A stretch of 34,401 bases of DNA from Saprospiraceae bacterium (GCA_016710585.1 JADJVN010000051.1:1-34401); one strand, 5' to 3'; shown: positions 1-8,239, counted from the stretch's first letter. Notes: generated by a model not told the origin, from the letters alone. Numbers and translations: made by a program.

Positions 1-2
1 AG

Positions 3-92
3 TTAACAAGAGAATGCATTCAACAGACAATCGAGGACTTACTCAAAATTGGCGATTTAGGAAAAGTATTAAATCAAAGTATTTCTATCTAG
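3..92 (+). CDS. C-terminal end of an unidentified protein (partial)
   Basis: An open frame enters from the left edge and stops at TAG 90-92, giving 29 residues. The composition looks protein-like, with an amphipathic stretch containing IEDLLKIGDLGKVLN, and resembles the last helix of a soluble protein. A second frame (2-165) is also open but reads less like protein. There is too little to name a family, and the call rests only on frame openness and residue composition. Confidence 0.35.
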   Translation, partial: LTRECIQQTIEDLLKIGDLGKVLNQSISI

Positions 93-162
93 TAATAAAT
101 CTATTTATGGCAAACAGTTTTAAAACGCTTACTTCCTATGAGAAAATTAAATTAATCTTATC

Positions 163-627
163 ATGAAAATATTAAATTTTATTATTTTCACATTGATAAT
201 CTCATGCCACACTGATGAAAAGGATAACAACAATGAAAATCATATTAAGTCCGAATTAACAATTTATGATAAGGATGGAATAGCTGTAGCCTATTGTAAT
301 TATTCCAACAAAAATGAAACAATAATATATCTATGGAATGGGAAACCAACTTGTTATTATACTTCTGAAAATGATGATTTAATATATGGCTTCAATGGCA
401 AATTTATAGGATGGCGAGAATCTGGCATCTATTATGATTTGAATGGAAAAAGAATTGGATTTGAAAATAATGCTATTAATATTATAACGCATATTGAGAA
501 TGTTAAACATATTAAAGAAATTCCACCAATTAAAACAGTGATAGAATTTCCACCACAAAGACAATTTTTTAGTGTAGATTGGTCAATGATGAAATTAGAT
601 TCATTCTTCCTAAAAGGTAGAGAATAA
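163..627 (+). CDS. Lipoprotein with 4-fold beta flower domain
   Basis: This 154-residue protein has a short hydrophobic leader (MKILNFIIFTLIISC) ending in a lipobox-like LIIS-C, so it is probably a lipid-anchored exported protein. Residues of about 30 to 110 hold four short repeats with the pattern IY-x-(D/N)G-K-x-(V/I)-x-(Y/G): KDGIAVAYC, WNGKPTCYY, FNGKFIGWR and LNGKRIGFE. This is the signature of the 4-fold beta flower domain, a small beta-propeller-like fold of unknown function. The usual proline-rich linker (IPPIKTVIEFPP) and the terminal block FFSVDWSMMKLDSFF, also typical of the family, follow it. No ligand or partner is known. The frame is intact, unlike the two genes downstream. No Shine-Dalgarno sequence is visible, as is normal for Bacteroidota. 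Confidence 0.82.
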   Translation: MKILNFIIFTLIISCHTDEKDNNNENHIKSELTIYDKDGIAVAYCNYSNKNETIIYLWNGKPTCYYTSENDDLIYGFNGKFIGWRESGIYYDLNGKRIGFENNAINIITHIENVKHIKEIPPIKTVIEFPPQRQFFSVDWSMMKLDSFFLKGRE

Positions 628-934
628 TAAATATAAATTTTCTTAACTAAGGGAAATAAAAATAAAAATTAAGGTTCAATGATATAACCTAGCTTATCAC
701 TTACAAGACCCTTCACTCTTCATGCATAAAAAAAATTATCACAAAAAACCATCCAATAAAAATATTCTTTCTATATTTGTTTATTGATTATTTGATAAAA
801 CTTGCATAACCAGATTAATTAAAATGACATAAACTTCTACTAACACTAAAATTATAACGGTTGCATATATTTTTCTAAATAAAATAGATTTATAAATATT
901 ATAAAAATGAAATGTTGGACAGAATAAATGAAAA
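628..934. other. AT-rich intergenic stretch, possible promoter element
   Basis: About 300 bases lie between the beta flower lipoprotein and the first broken gene. No convincing coding frame was seen on either strand. A match to the Bacteroidota -7 element TAnnTTTG (TATATTTG) lies at 772-779 on the + strand, about 155 bases before the next start, but no clear -33 TTG was found. Promoter assignment is weak. Confidence 0.4.
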
Positions 935-2088
935 ATGAAAAAACAATTAAGCAAACCAGAAAATTGGCAAGATTTCGAAAGTTTATGTAAAAGCTTTGGG
1001 GAGAGGATATGGAATATCCCAAGTAAAGTTAAGAAAAATGGAAGATTAAGGACCAACCTCAAAGTGGCGTAGATGTATATGGAAAGCCAAAGGACTCAAA
1101 AAGGCTATTGGGAGAATACAGTGTAAGGTAAGATGAATACATCCATACGAAACTTAAGAAATCTGAAGTTAATAACGGAATTGAAAAAGGCTTTAAATTT
1201 AATCCTAAACTAGGTAGTATTTATTATTGCTACTACAGCAAACAAAGATGTTGAAATAGAGGAACATATTAGAATAAAGGATAAAGAGTGTCAAGAACAA
1301 GGTATGTTTGAAATATTGATATATTGTTGGGAAGATATTGTTGACCTAATTGAAGAGAATAGAGACACTTACGATTACTATGTCAATCAAAAACAATTTA
1401 AGTCGAAATATGACTTTGGCGTTTATCTTAATGAATTCAGTAAATCTCATATTCTGGAACCTACTTTTTTTAGAAAAATAAAGAGATACAAAATTGAGAA
1501 ACCTTATTCAGCTACATACGATTTTAATTCTTTAGCTGAAAACATTTGGAATATGCCTAAAATAAATATTCAGCATCTTGCTTTATTAAGCCAAATTATA
1601 ATCATGCCATTGAGCAATTTGAAATCATTCTTGAAAATACAGGCTCAAATGTAATTGAGGATTGGAAAGTAACCTTCGAGGTTAAAGGAGATTACAGAGA
1701 ATTTTATGACTCAAAATTTAACGAAAGAGGAGGAGGAATAGCCATGTTAGATTTGTATCATGAAAAAACAAAAAGAACTTTCTGTGACGAAAATATGATT
1801 TACTTTAGACCAACAGATAATAAGCCATTAATTCAAAGGATAATACTTTTTTGAGATAAGTTATACCATTCCCTAAACATTATGATATTCCTATAAAATG
1901 GAAATTGCTTGCTCGAGATTTCAACAAAGAAGGTGAATTAACATTGAAGAATTAAGCCGAAATTTAATGATGATTGGTGTATATGTCCAAAATGAATCAA
2001 ATTAAAAGAAGATGAGATAATTTCCATTAGAGAAACAGAACGAGAAGAGAAGGAAAGCGAAAATGTTGATGAATTTCAAATTGAATAA
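935..2088 (+). pseudogene. PD-(D/E)XK nuclease-fold protein, multiply frameshifted
   Basis: Joining frames from ATG 935 to TAA 2086-2088 rebuilds one protein of about 380 residues. It starts MKKQLSKPENWQDFESLCK. A nuclease-like core follows: QPQSGVDVYGKPKDSKR (about 1049-1100), then WGIQCK and DEYIHTKLKKSEVNN (about 1105-1170), then ATTANKDVEIEEHIR (about 1230-1275). The GVDVYG...IQCK pair matches the D...(D/E/Q)xK core of PD-(D/E)XK enzymes. The longest intact part is 1304-1654, containing FEILIYCWEDIVDLIEEN. A C-terminal part of unknown fold (GSNVIEDWKVTFEVKG onward) runs to the end. At least eight shifts are needed, mostly single-base changes at A or T runs. The next broken gene begins 41 bases downstream. 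Substrate and role are not known; a restriction or abortive-infection role is inference only. Confidence 0.72.
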
Positions 2089-2129
2089 AAAGGAGAATTT
2101 TCCTAACAGAATTAAATAACAGTAACTTC

Positions 2130-2835
2130 ATGTCAGGCCGTATATCAAATAGTTTTAGCAAAAATGAATGGCTTTTAATTAGAGAGAAATTAAAGGATAA
2201 AGGTCTTATTGACGACAATTGGAAAAAGGCAATCGCAATATTATACAATCGAGTAACAGAAAGATATCTCGATCCTTTACAAATTTTACTTAGCCATGAA
2301 TTATCCTATCGAGGAGCGGGTTTTTCTATAGCTACAATTGAATGTTGTTTAATTGAATTTATCGCAGCATTAACTGAAGGTAAAATATTTGACAAAGACA
2401 AGCCCAAATCTGCAAAAGTTATTTCTATGATGATAGTTCAAGACTTTATATAAGATTTTAAGAACCTCAGACATTTTTCAAAATTATTTTATGCGGTAAA
2501 GGCAACAACCTAAATTCAGGGCTGACGATTTTTATAAAAATGTTAGATGTGCTTTAATTCACGAAGCTCAAACTAAAAAAAACTGGTCAATTAAAATTTA
2601 TGGAAAGAGCAAAGCAAATGATGTAAATAATAAAAACCTTTTTGAGATAGATAGCATTGGTAACAAAATACTTTATAGAACTGCGCTGTACTTAACTTTG
2701 AAAGAATTCTTTGACAATTATTGCAATATGACCTTAACAGAAAACAGCAATAAAGGCCGGATAAAGAGAAAATATTTAGCAAGAAAAATTGACTACATTT
2801 TGGAATTACCAATAGATAATAAATTTTGGTGGTGA
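2130..2835 (+). pseudogene. HEPN-like RxxxxH protein of unknown function, frameshifted
   Basis: The first frame (2130-2453) gives 107 residues starting MSGRISNSFSKNEWLLI. Joined to two later frames it rebuilds about 235 residues ending KIDYILELPIDNKFWW at TGA 2833-2835. Shifts fall near 2415, 2490 and 2515. Recognisable blocks are YRGAGFSIATIECCLIEF and, about 70 residues later, DDFYKNVRCALIHEAQTKKN. The latter contains R-x4-H, like the catalytic motif of HEPN ribonucleases, in the same helical setting. I recall similar VRCGLLHEA proteins as uncharacterised families. It follows the nuclease-fold gene by 41 bases in the same direction, so the two were probably one transcription unit. The HEPN label is inferred from one motif. 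The stop lies 4 bases from the convergent flavoprotein gene. Confidence 0.65.
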
Positions 2836-2838
2836 CAA

Positions 2839-4164
2839 TCACCCCTTCCCATGCTCCCTCACTGTATATCCAAACCGCTTATGAATCTCAATCCCCGCCT
2901 TCTGTAAAAATGAAGTGGGCAACTCTCCACCTGCGAAAATATAGACGAGGTCATTTTCTATTGTAAGATTCTCGCTGTCTTTTTGTGTGAGACTTACAGT
3001 TTTGTCGGTGATTTCGATGACATTGGATTCCATCAACAATGTGAGTTTATTGGTCTCTGCGGCTGTTCGGATGTTTTCTGCGTTGAGAGGTTTTAGTCTG
3101 CCGAATTTTTCTCCGCGATAAGAGAGATGGACAGTGTTTTGATCTGCGAGTAACAAGGCATTCTCTATTGCAGAATCTCCTCCTCCTACGACCAGAATTT
3201 TCTTTCCAGAGATGAGTTCGGGTTCTAATATGCGATAGGCTACTTTCTCTAGCTGCTCTCCTTTTACTCCCAATTTTCTTGGTGTCCCTCGCCTACCGAT
3301 GCTGAGCAATACTTTCTGTGCAGTGTATTTTTTCTCTTGCAATGTAGTGACTTCAAATCCTTGTGGGATTAATGTGATGGATTCTACTTTTTGGTTCTCT
3401 ACGATCTTGATTTGATTCTTGTTGATGACATTCGTCCACAGTGTGAGCAATTCTGTTTTACTGGTGTGGAATAATTTTAGTTTGCCATAGAGCGGCAGAT
3501 CCATTGGTGCAGTCATCACCACCTTTGCCCGTGGAAAACTAAACACTGTGCCACCGATAGAATCTTGATCCAGTGTGAGCGCATTCAATCCGTGATTTTT
3601 TGCTTGCAGACTTGCAGAGATTCCTGCCGGACCAGCTCCGATGATGATCACATCATATTCATTGCTGTGTCCTTTTGTGATACTTTTTGCGATGGAATCC
3701 ATGGCTTGTTTTCCTTGCTCGACGCTGTTCTTGATCAATCCCATGCCGCCCAATTCTCCTGCGATAAATATCCCTTCCACATTGGTCTCAAAGCTTTGAT
3801 TCACATGTGGAAGATCGACACCTCTTTTCTCTGTGCCGATGCGCAGTGTAATCGCCTCCATAGGACAAGCGTGAAAGCAAGCACCATGTCCTACACAATG
3901 TGATGCATTGATCAATGTCGCACGACCACCTTGTATGCCGAGAACATCTTCTTCAGGACAGGCTTCAAGACAGGCGCCACTCTTGATACAGGTATTGAGA
4001 TCGATATGTGGATGAAGAGATACTGGCTCGAAGATTCCAGATTCTTTGGCTTGTTCGATTTTGCTTCCTGTGATCTGATCTTGTGTCTTCATCTTCTTGA
4101 TATAGAGATAAAATACGATGCCCATCACCGCTGCCACACTCAAGTATATCAATAGCTCCAACAT
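2839..4164 (-). CDS. Membrane-anchored flavoprotein oxidoreductase with two Fe-S motifs
   Basis: The protein has 441 residues. Residues 3-22 form an N-terminal membrane anchor. A ferredoxin-like module follows with C59, C65, C69-P and C90, C96, C100-P. Each motif has three cysteines, with S62 and H93 where a 4Fe-4S ferredoxin normally has its second Cys. A segment reading GIFIAGELGGMGLIKNSVEQG resembles the end of a thioredoxin reductase-type enzyme. Then come a FAD-binding dinucleotide fold (YDVIIIGAGPAGIS, about 170) and an NAD(P)-binding fold (ILVVGGGDSAIENAL, about 325). It probably passes electrons from NAD(P)H through FAD to the Fe-S clusters at the membrane. It is the last gene of the - strand operon after CcsBA and the putative heme-b protein, which suggests electron transfer to those partners. 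The physiological acceptor is unknown. Confidence 0.85.
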   Translation of the reverse strand: MLELLIYLSVAAVMGIVFYLYIKKMKTQDQITGSKIEQAKESGIFEPVSLHPHIDLNTCIKSGACLEACPEEDVLGIQGGRATLINASHCVGHGACFHACPMEAITLRIGTEKRGVDLPHVNQSFETNVEGIFIAGELGGMGLIKNSVEQGKQAMDSIAKSITKGHSNEYDVIIIGAGPAGISASLQAKNHGLNALTLDQDSIGGTVFSFPRAKVVMTAPMDLPLYGKLKLFHTSKTELLTLWTNVINKNQIKIVENQKVESITLIPQGFEVTTLQEKKYTAQKVLLSIGRRGTPRKLGVKGEQLEKVAYRILEPELISGKKILVVGGGDSAIENALLLADQNTVHLSYRGEKFGRLKPLNAENIRTAAETNKLTLLMESNVIEITDKTVSLTQKDSENLTIENDLVYIFAGGELPTSFLQKAGIEIHKRFGYTVREHGKG

Positions 4165-4225
4165 GATTCTTTATATTTTTTCTTTAGGGATATTTTAAAA
4201 ATATTTTCATCAAAAAATAATGTGA

Positions 4226-4495
4226 TCAAAAAATCCATCGCGCTCCAAAACTTATCGTCACGATGACATGCACGATCATGATCAATAACATAATGATCGC
4301 AAATGGAAGATGCGCCACATGCCAATATCGAAATAATTTTTGCATCAACTGCAGTCTTTCTATTCTTCGCAACATGGAGAGTTCTTTGGTTGCAAAGCTG
4401 CTTATCTCTTTTATTTTTTCTTGTGAAAAATTGTTTTGTTGTAATTGTTGTTTCAAATTTTTTATTTGAGTTCGATCTTCAAAATATTGTCCCAC
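4226..4495 (-). CDS. C-terminal piece of putative di-heme b membrane protein
   Basis: This 89-residue frame opens at a GTG that overlaps the end of the upstream 207-residue frame. It is best read as the rest of that protein. Adding one A to the AAA codon at 4465-4467 (coding strand) joins them as ...ILKIELKIKNLKQQL. The piece has a coiled-coil-prone segment (about residues 10-50) and one C-terminal transmembrane helix carrying H59, H62 and H76. H62 and H76 are 14 apart, the spacing of heme b ligands across one helix. The matching di-His helix is in the upstream frame, so neither piece alone could hold heme. An independent gene is possible but unlikely. The flavoprotein gene starts 61 bases downstream. 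Confidence 0.7.
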   Translation of the reverse strand: MGQYFEDRTQIKNLKQQLQQNNFSQEKIKEISSFATKELSMLRRIERLQLMQKLFRYWHVAHLPFAIIMLLIMIVHVIVTISFGARWIF

Positions 4496-5085
4496 ATCGA
4501 AAACAATAATTCTTTATTCGATTTCTTCACATGTGGTTTTTCTTTCAAAAAATCAAATGCGGCTTCATCAGCAGTATGTGACTTCAAATCAGAATTCAAT
4601 TGATTCTTCAAGTCTCGTATCTCTTGTAAGCTCAATTCTCTTCCTTGTATCGTGCGTGGAATTTGTCGATAGATGAATCGACCTACCACACCACTCGCCA
4701 CTACTGCGACCATACTCCAAAAACTTACAGATACAATGCCACCAAATTTAAACGCTGTATGAAACAAGATCATTACCGGTCCAAGTGTACAAAGAAAAAT
4801 ATGAAACTCCAACCAATACTTCAACACACCGACACGCTGCAGCGATCGATTTCGCTTTCGGATCATATAGCCAAATACTCCGATGAGAATCAAAAGTGTG
4901 CCTACGATTCCTAGTCCATGTCCTAGCACACCACTAGGCTTCAATGCGGCATGATCTGGATGATAAAATCGCTCTTCTAAACTCGTCGTATAGTAAGAAT
5001 ATCCCGCATAACAGAGAAAAAAAAATGTAGCGACTACAATCGAAACTAATACGCCAATATAGATGCGATGACTACGAGGACTCAT
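4462..5085 (-). CDS. N-terminal piece of putative di-heme b membrane protein
   Basis: The frame gives 207 residues with about four membrane helices (near 8-28, 50-72, 90-112 and 116-136). The third carries H95 and H109, a 14-residue spacing seen for heme b ligands in cytochrome b/ferric-reductase-like proteins. A charged cytoplasmic-type segment (about 140-207) follows and runs into the overlapping frame at 4226-4495. The joined product would be about 285 residues with two di-His helices. No named family is recognised. It lies 10 bases after the CcsBA gene and before the FAD/Fe-S protein, so a role as membrane electron carrier between the flavoprotein and the periplasmic side is a reasonable inference. 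The premature TAA at 4462-4464 is probably due to a missing A. Confidence 0.7.
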   Translation of the reverse strand: MSPRSHRIYIGVLVSIVVATFFFLCYAGYSYYTTSLEERFYHPDHAALKPSGVLGHGLGIVGTLLILIGVFGYMIRKRNRSLQRVGVLKYWLEFHIFLCTLGPVMILFHTAFKFGGIVSVSFWSMVAVVASGVVGRFIYRQIPRTIQGRELSLQEIRDLKNQLNSDLKSHTADEAAFDFLKEKPHVKKSNKELLFSMWDNILKIELK

Positions 5086-5095
5086 GAATTCTTTT

Positions 5096-5803
5096 TTACA
5101 ATAATAAATCAGATTTAAAATTTTGTTTATACCTGATATAGGAAACTAAACTTAAAATGCCGAGGGCTATACAGCTATAATACACTTCATTGGGCAATGG
5201 CACAGGATCTCCTGCTGCATACGAATGTAATCCCGACAAATAATAATTCACACCATAATAGGTCATGATCACTGTTGCAAATCCAAACAGTGTAGAAAAA
5301 TTATACGCAAAAATACTTTTCAATCCTGGAATAAATCTCATGTGCAAAATAAATGCATACACCAATATCGTGACCAATGCCCAAGTCTCCTTTGCATCCC
5401 AACCCCAATATCTTCCCCAAGATTCATTCGCCCAGACACCACCGAGGTAAGTCCCTATGCTCACCATGATCAATCCACCAGTGACTGTTATTTCACTAAT
5501 GATGGTGAGTTCTTTTATAGAAGCAATGATGCGCTCTTTATTTTTTCTTTGATAAAAATCAACAACAATAAATTCAACATTCCGATCACCGCACCAAGCA
5601 TCAAGAATCCATAGCTCCCTGCTTCCATAGAGACGTGTATCGTGAGCCAATAAGATTTCAACACTGGCACCAATGGCGTGATCTCTGGATCCAACCAACT
5701 CATTCCTGCGACAAGCAGTACAGTAGCTGCAAGAACCGCTGTAGCAGTCAATCCACCTAGAGACGTCCTTGAAAAAATCAATCCTGCCATGACCGTAGTC
5801 CAC
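5096..5803 (-). CDS. Cytochrome c biogenesis CcsA (ResC), C-terminal piece with WWD motif
   Basis: The biologically meaningful part begins about residue 78 with NKERIIASIKELTIISE; earlier residues are out-of-frame reading of the overlapping piece. It carries the tryptophan-rich heme-handling WWD motif (WANESWGRYWGWDAKETWAL) and the second external His in VNYYLSGLHSYAAG, both hallmarks of CcsA/ResC, the heme exporter and lyase of system II cytochrome c maturation. Adding one A to the A-run at 5541-5546 (coding strand) joins it in frame to the piece at 5515-6558. It is the last third of a CcsBA fusion reaching back to 8207. The heme-b protein gene starts 10 bases downstream. Confidence 0.85.
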   Translation of the reverse strand: MDYGHGRIDFFKDVSRWIDCYSGSCSYCTACRRNELVGSRDHAIGASVEILLAHDTRLYGSRELWILDAWCGDRNVEFIVVDFYQRKNKERIIASIKELTIISEITVTGGLIMVSIGTYLGGVWANESWGRYWGWDAKETWALVTILVYAFILHMRFIPGLKSIFAYNFSTLFGFATVIMTYYGVNYYLSGLHSYAAGDPVPLPNEVYYSCIALGILSLVSYIRYKQNFKSDLLL

Positions 5804-6558
5804 GCGATGTAAATCATTGATTCATATCCATTGCTCCATGGCGCATGTCCCGATATATACCATCTCAATGCCAACGCAATCGTATGAATGATGAAGGAAA
5901 TCAATAAGATCAAAAACCCTATTTTACCTATTCGTACTCGATCCCATTTGTGAAATAAAACACTGCCTAAAAATGCAAACAAACTGATGATTCCAAAGAG
6001 ACCGTATACATTTCTCAATTTGCCAAAAATATTCCAATCATTGAGAAATAACTCTGCCTTCACTTGAGCAGAAGAAGGCAAGACTTCACGATTCACTTGA
6101 TACTGATATTCACTAAGTCTATCCAATAATGCATTTGGCTTAGACCAATCTTGCGTATTGCGCGACTCATCTATGGCTTCAAGATATTGTTTGAAATAAT
6201 CTCTTATAAATGGATTAAAATGATCTGGTGCTTCGCGCACATCGAGGGGCGAGATCCATGTATGATTGTCATCTTGTTCTACAGGAAGAATACGTAACAA
6301 TCGACCAGAAAAAATCATGTTGGCGATGTTAACTTTTTCATCAATTTTAATCAATGCTTTTTCAAACACGCCTTGATCTTTTGGATTCATCATCTGTGCA
6401 GATCGAATTTTTTCTTGCAGCTTATAACTGCCATCTTCTTCGAAAAAATCATGATAACTAATCAAGCCTTCTTTAACATTCAATATTTTTAAAATCTCTG
6501 GATGCATTCCAGATTGGATCAAAGGAACTTTTTCCCAGATCATGGGATCATCGATCAT
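5515..6558 (-). CDS. Cytochrome c biogenesis CcsA (ResC), middle piece
   Basis: The frame gives 347 residues. The first about 190 form a periplasm-type soluble region (containing MIWEKVPLIQSGMHPEILK). Several membrane helices then begin near VYGLFGIISLFAFLGSVLF. The motif SGHAPWSNGYESMIYIAW is typical of CcsA, and SYWLTIHVSMEAGSYG carries the first external His heme ligand. The natural start is not the ATG at 6558. The frame continues upstream (DELYNQTPEQILISMIDD) and joins the ResB piece if one A is added to the A-run at 6601-6605. Its last residues (after FIKEK) are out of frame because another A is missing at 5541-5546. It is one protein with its two neighbours. Confidence 0.85.
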   Translation of the reverse strand: MIDDPMIWEKVPLIQSGMHPEILKILNVKEGLISYHDFFEEDGSYKLQEKIRSAQMMNPKDQGVFEKALIKIDEKVNIANMIFSGRLLRILPVEQDDNHTWISPLDVREAPDHFNPFIRDYFKQYLEAIDESRNTQDWSKPNALLDRLSEYQYQVNREVLPSSAQVKAELFLNDWNIFGKLRNVYGLFGIISLFAFLGSVLFHKWDRVRIGKIGFLILLISFIIHTIALALRWYISGHAPWSNGYESMIYIAWTTVMAGLIFSRTSLGGLTATAVLAATVLLVAGMSWLDPEITPLVPVLKSYWLTIHVSMEAGSYGFLMLGAVIGMLNLLLLIFIKEKIKSASLLL

Positions 6559-6563
6559 CGAGA

Positions 6564-8207
6564 TTAATATTTGCTCTGGAGTTTGATTATAGAGTTCATC
6601 TTTTTGGCAAGTTTGCGCAAGACTTCGGATGCAAGACTATTGATAGGTTTAAATCGTCCTTTGTGATCTTGGACTAATACTTTTCCAAATTTATCTGCAT
6701 GATCTTTGTTGATCGAAACAAAAGGATCTGCTGCATACAAATTATTCGAAGCATAAAAAAACAAGATTAAAAAAATACTTATCGTTGTTTTCTGCATAGC
6801 GGATAATTTTTTTGACAAATATTCAAAACGTGTTTTTGGAAAAACAAAAATCATCAGCATTCCAATTGTGAGTAAAATATATCCGATATAACTGATCCAC
6901 GTTCCCCAAAAATCATGATTCACGCTGAGATAAGTTCCCTTCTCATCGGGATCATAAGAGGACTGAAAAAATCGATAACCTCGATGATCCAAGACATGGT
7001 TCATATAGATGCGCTGTTCGCGTCGAAGCTGCTGCGATGGATCCATCAGCGTGACTTCACTGGCATAAGAACTCGGATTGTCAGTGCCAGGATAGCGATC
7101 TAAAATAAAATCCCTTAGACCAATAGAGAATGGCAATTCTATAGTCTTTGCACCATAGGATATACCGAATTTGACACCATTGGATTCAGCATACTTTATA
7201 TTGCCAATTTCTCCTTTTCTCCCTGTGAGAAAAAGATCTTGCTTTGCTCCATCGATATCGCATTCCAATCGCACTGCGACCATACTTTCATTCTTGATCT
7301 TTCGATCTTTTGATTCGATATTCAATATTCCTCTTTGTTGATACTGAGAGATCACAAAATTCCGATCACCTGAACTATACAGTGCTCTCGTCTTAAGTGG
7401 GCTTATAGAATTCGCTGGAAAAGTATCTTGTTCCCGTGTTGCCATCACCATACGAGACCATGTATCGCTTGATGTAAAAAACAATGAATCGCCTCGCAAA
7501 ATAATGTTGTCAAATCCTGGAATGATTTCATCGCCAAAATTGAGACGCATACCGCCATACTGTTCTTGTGTTCGAAATGGAACAATATACTCCTCTCGTC
7601 CCTGCGCTCCTGAAATCACCAATTTCAACATAGGCTTCCCGTTCTCATCATCCAATATTTGCTCTACTGGATTTGGGATAAATTCTGTTAGTTTTACATG
7701 TATCAATTTTCCTGCGATGGAATAGGATTTGTCAAATTCATTTTTTCCTTTGCTTGCTAATAATATTGGCTCTGCAAAAGAATACGATTTACCTTCATGA
7801 ATCACTTTAAAATTGAGATAAGTCTCTGCTGATACTATCGAATTAGATTCTGAATTCTCACGGATATGCAAAACGCCTTCATATCCAAAATATCTAGTAA
7901 CTCCAGCTCCCAAAATAATGATGATGATCGAAAAGTGAAAGGTCAAAGAAGCCCATTTTTTTTGTTGAATCAAACGAAATCTCCAAATATTCACAAGGAT
8001 ACATACCCCAAATAAAAAGAGCAATACTTCAAACCAAAATGCTTTAAAGACCAACTTCTGAGCCGCCGATGTCCCATAATCATTTTCAATAAATGTCGCA
8101 ATCCCAATTGCAGCAGCAAAGATGAGCATATATAATCCTGCCGCCCTTGTAGAAAATAGAATATCAACGAGCTTGTTTACATATTTTAAAATCAAGGATT
8201 TCGACAT
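6564..8207 (-). CDS. Cytochrome c biogenesis ResB (Ccs1/CcsB) piece of CcsBA fusion
   Basis: This 547-residue frame begins MSKSLILKYVNKLVDILFST and has the ResB layout: three N-terminal membrane helices (about 18-36, 55-74 and 83-105), a large periplasmic beta-rich domain (about 110-425) and a fourth helix (WISYIGYILLTIGMLMIF). Another helix and the linker NKDHADKFGKVLVQDHKGR lead into the CcsA half. ResB with CcsA carries heme across the membrane and attaches it to CxxCH apocytochromes. The joined gene 8207-5096 has room for 1037 residues, the size expected for the Bacteroidota fused form. The last residues (KMNSIIKLQSKY) are out-of-frame reading after a missing A at 6601-6605. A -7-like element lies 33 bases upstream. 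No CxxCH cytochrome is encoded in the window. Confidence 0.88.
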   Translation of the reverse strand: MSKSLILKYVNKLVDILFSTRAAGLYMLIFAAAIGIATFIENDYGTSAAQKLVFKAFWFEVLLFLFGVCILVNIWRFRLIQQKKWASLTFHFSIIIIILGAGVTRYFGYEGVLHIRENSESNSIVSAETYLNFKVIHEGKSYSFAEPILLASKGKNEFDKSYSIAGKLIHVKLTEFIPNPVEQILDDENGKPMLKLVISGAQGREEYIVPFRTQEQYGGMRLNFGDEIIPGFDNIILRGDSLFFTSSDTWSRMVMATREQDTFPANSISPLKTRALYSSGDRNFVISQYQQRGILNIESKDRKIKNESMVAVRLECDIDGAKQDLFLTGRKGEIGNIKYAESNGVKFGISYGAKTIELPFSIGLRDFILDRYPGTDNPSSYASEVTLMDPSQQLRREQRIYMNHVLDHRGYRFFQSSYDPDEKGTYLSVNHDFWGTWISYIGYILLTIGMLMIFVFPKTRFEYLSKKLSAMQKTTISIFLILFFYASNNLYAADPFVSINKDHADKFGKVLVQDHKGRFKPINSLASEVLRKLAKKMNSIIKLQSKY

Positions 8208-8239
8208 GATTAATTGGCGTTTTTTTGAATAACAAATTA

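Noticed and set aside
781..1062. 93-codon open frame on the - strand
   Set aside because: It lies opposite the start of the rebuilt nuclease-fold gene, has a Phe/Leu/Cys-rich composition typical of antisense reading of AT-rich coding DNA, and resembles no family.
4462..4470. Programmed -1 ribosomal frameshift at the heme-b junction
   Set aside because: The site (CTC AAA TAA AAA) lacks a good slippery heptamer and no strong downstream hairpin was seen. Four similar A-run breaks in unrelated genes make sequencing error the simpler explanation.
4226..5085. Two separate overlapping genes in place of one heme-b protein
   Set aside because: The two di-His helices are split between the frames, and one added A joins them without loss of sequence, matching the other A-run errors in the window.
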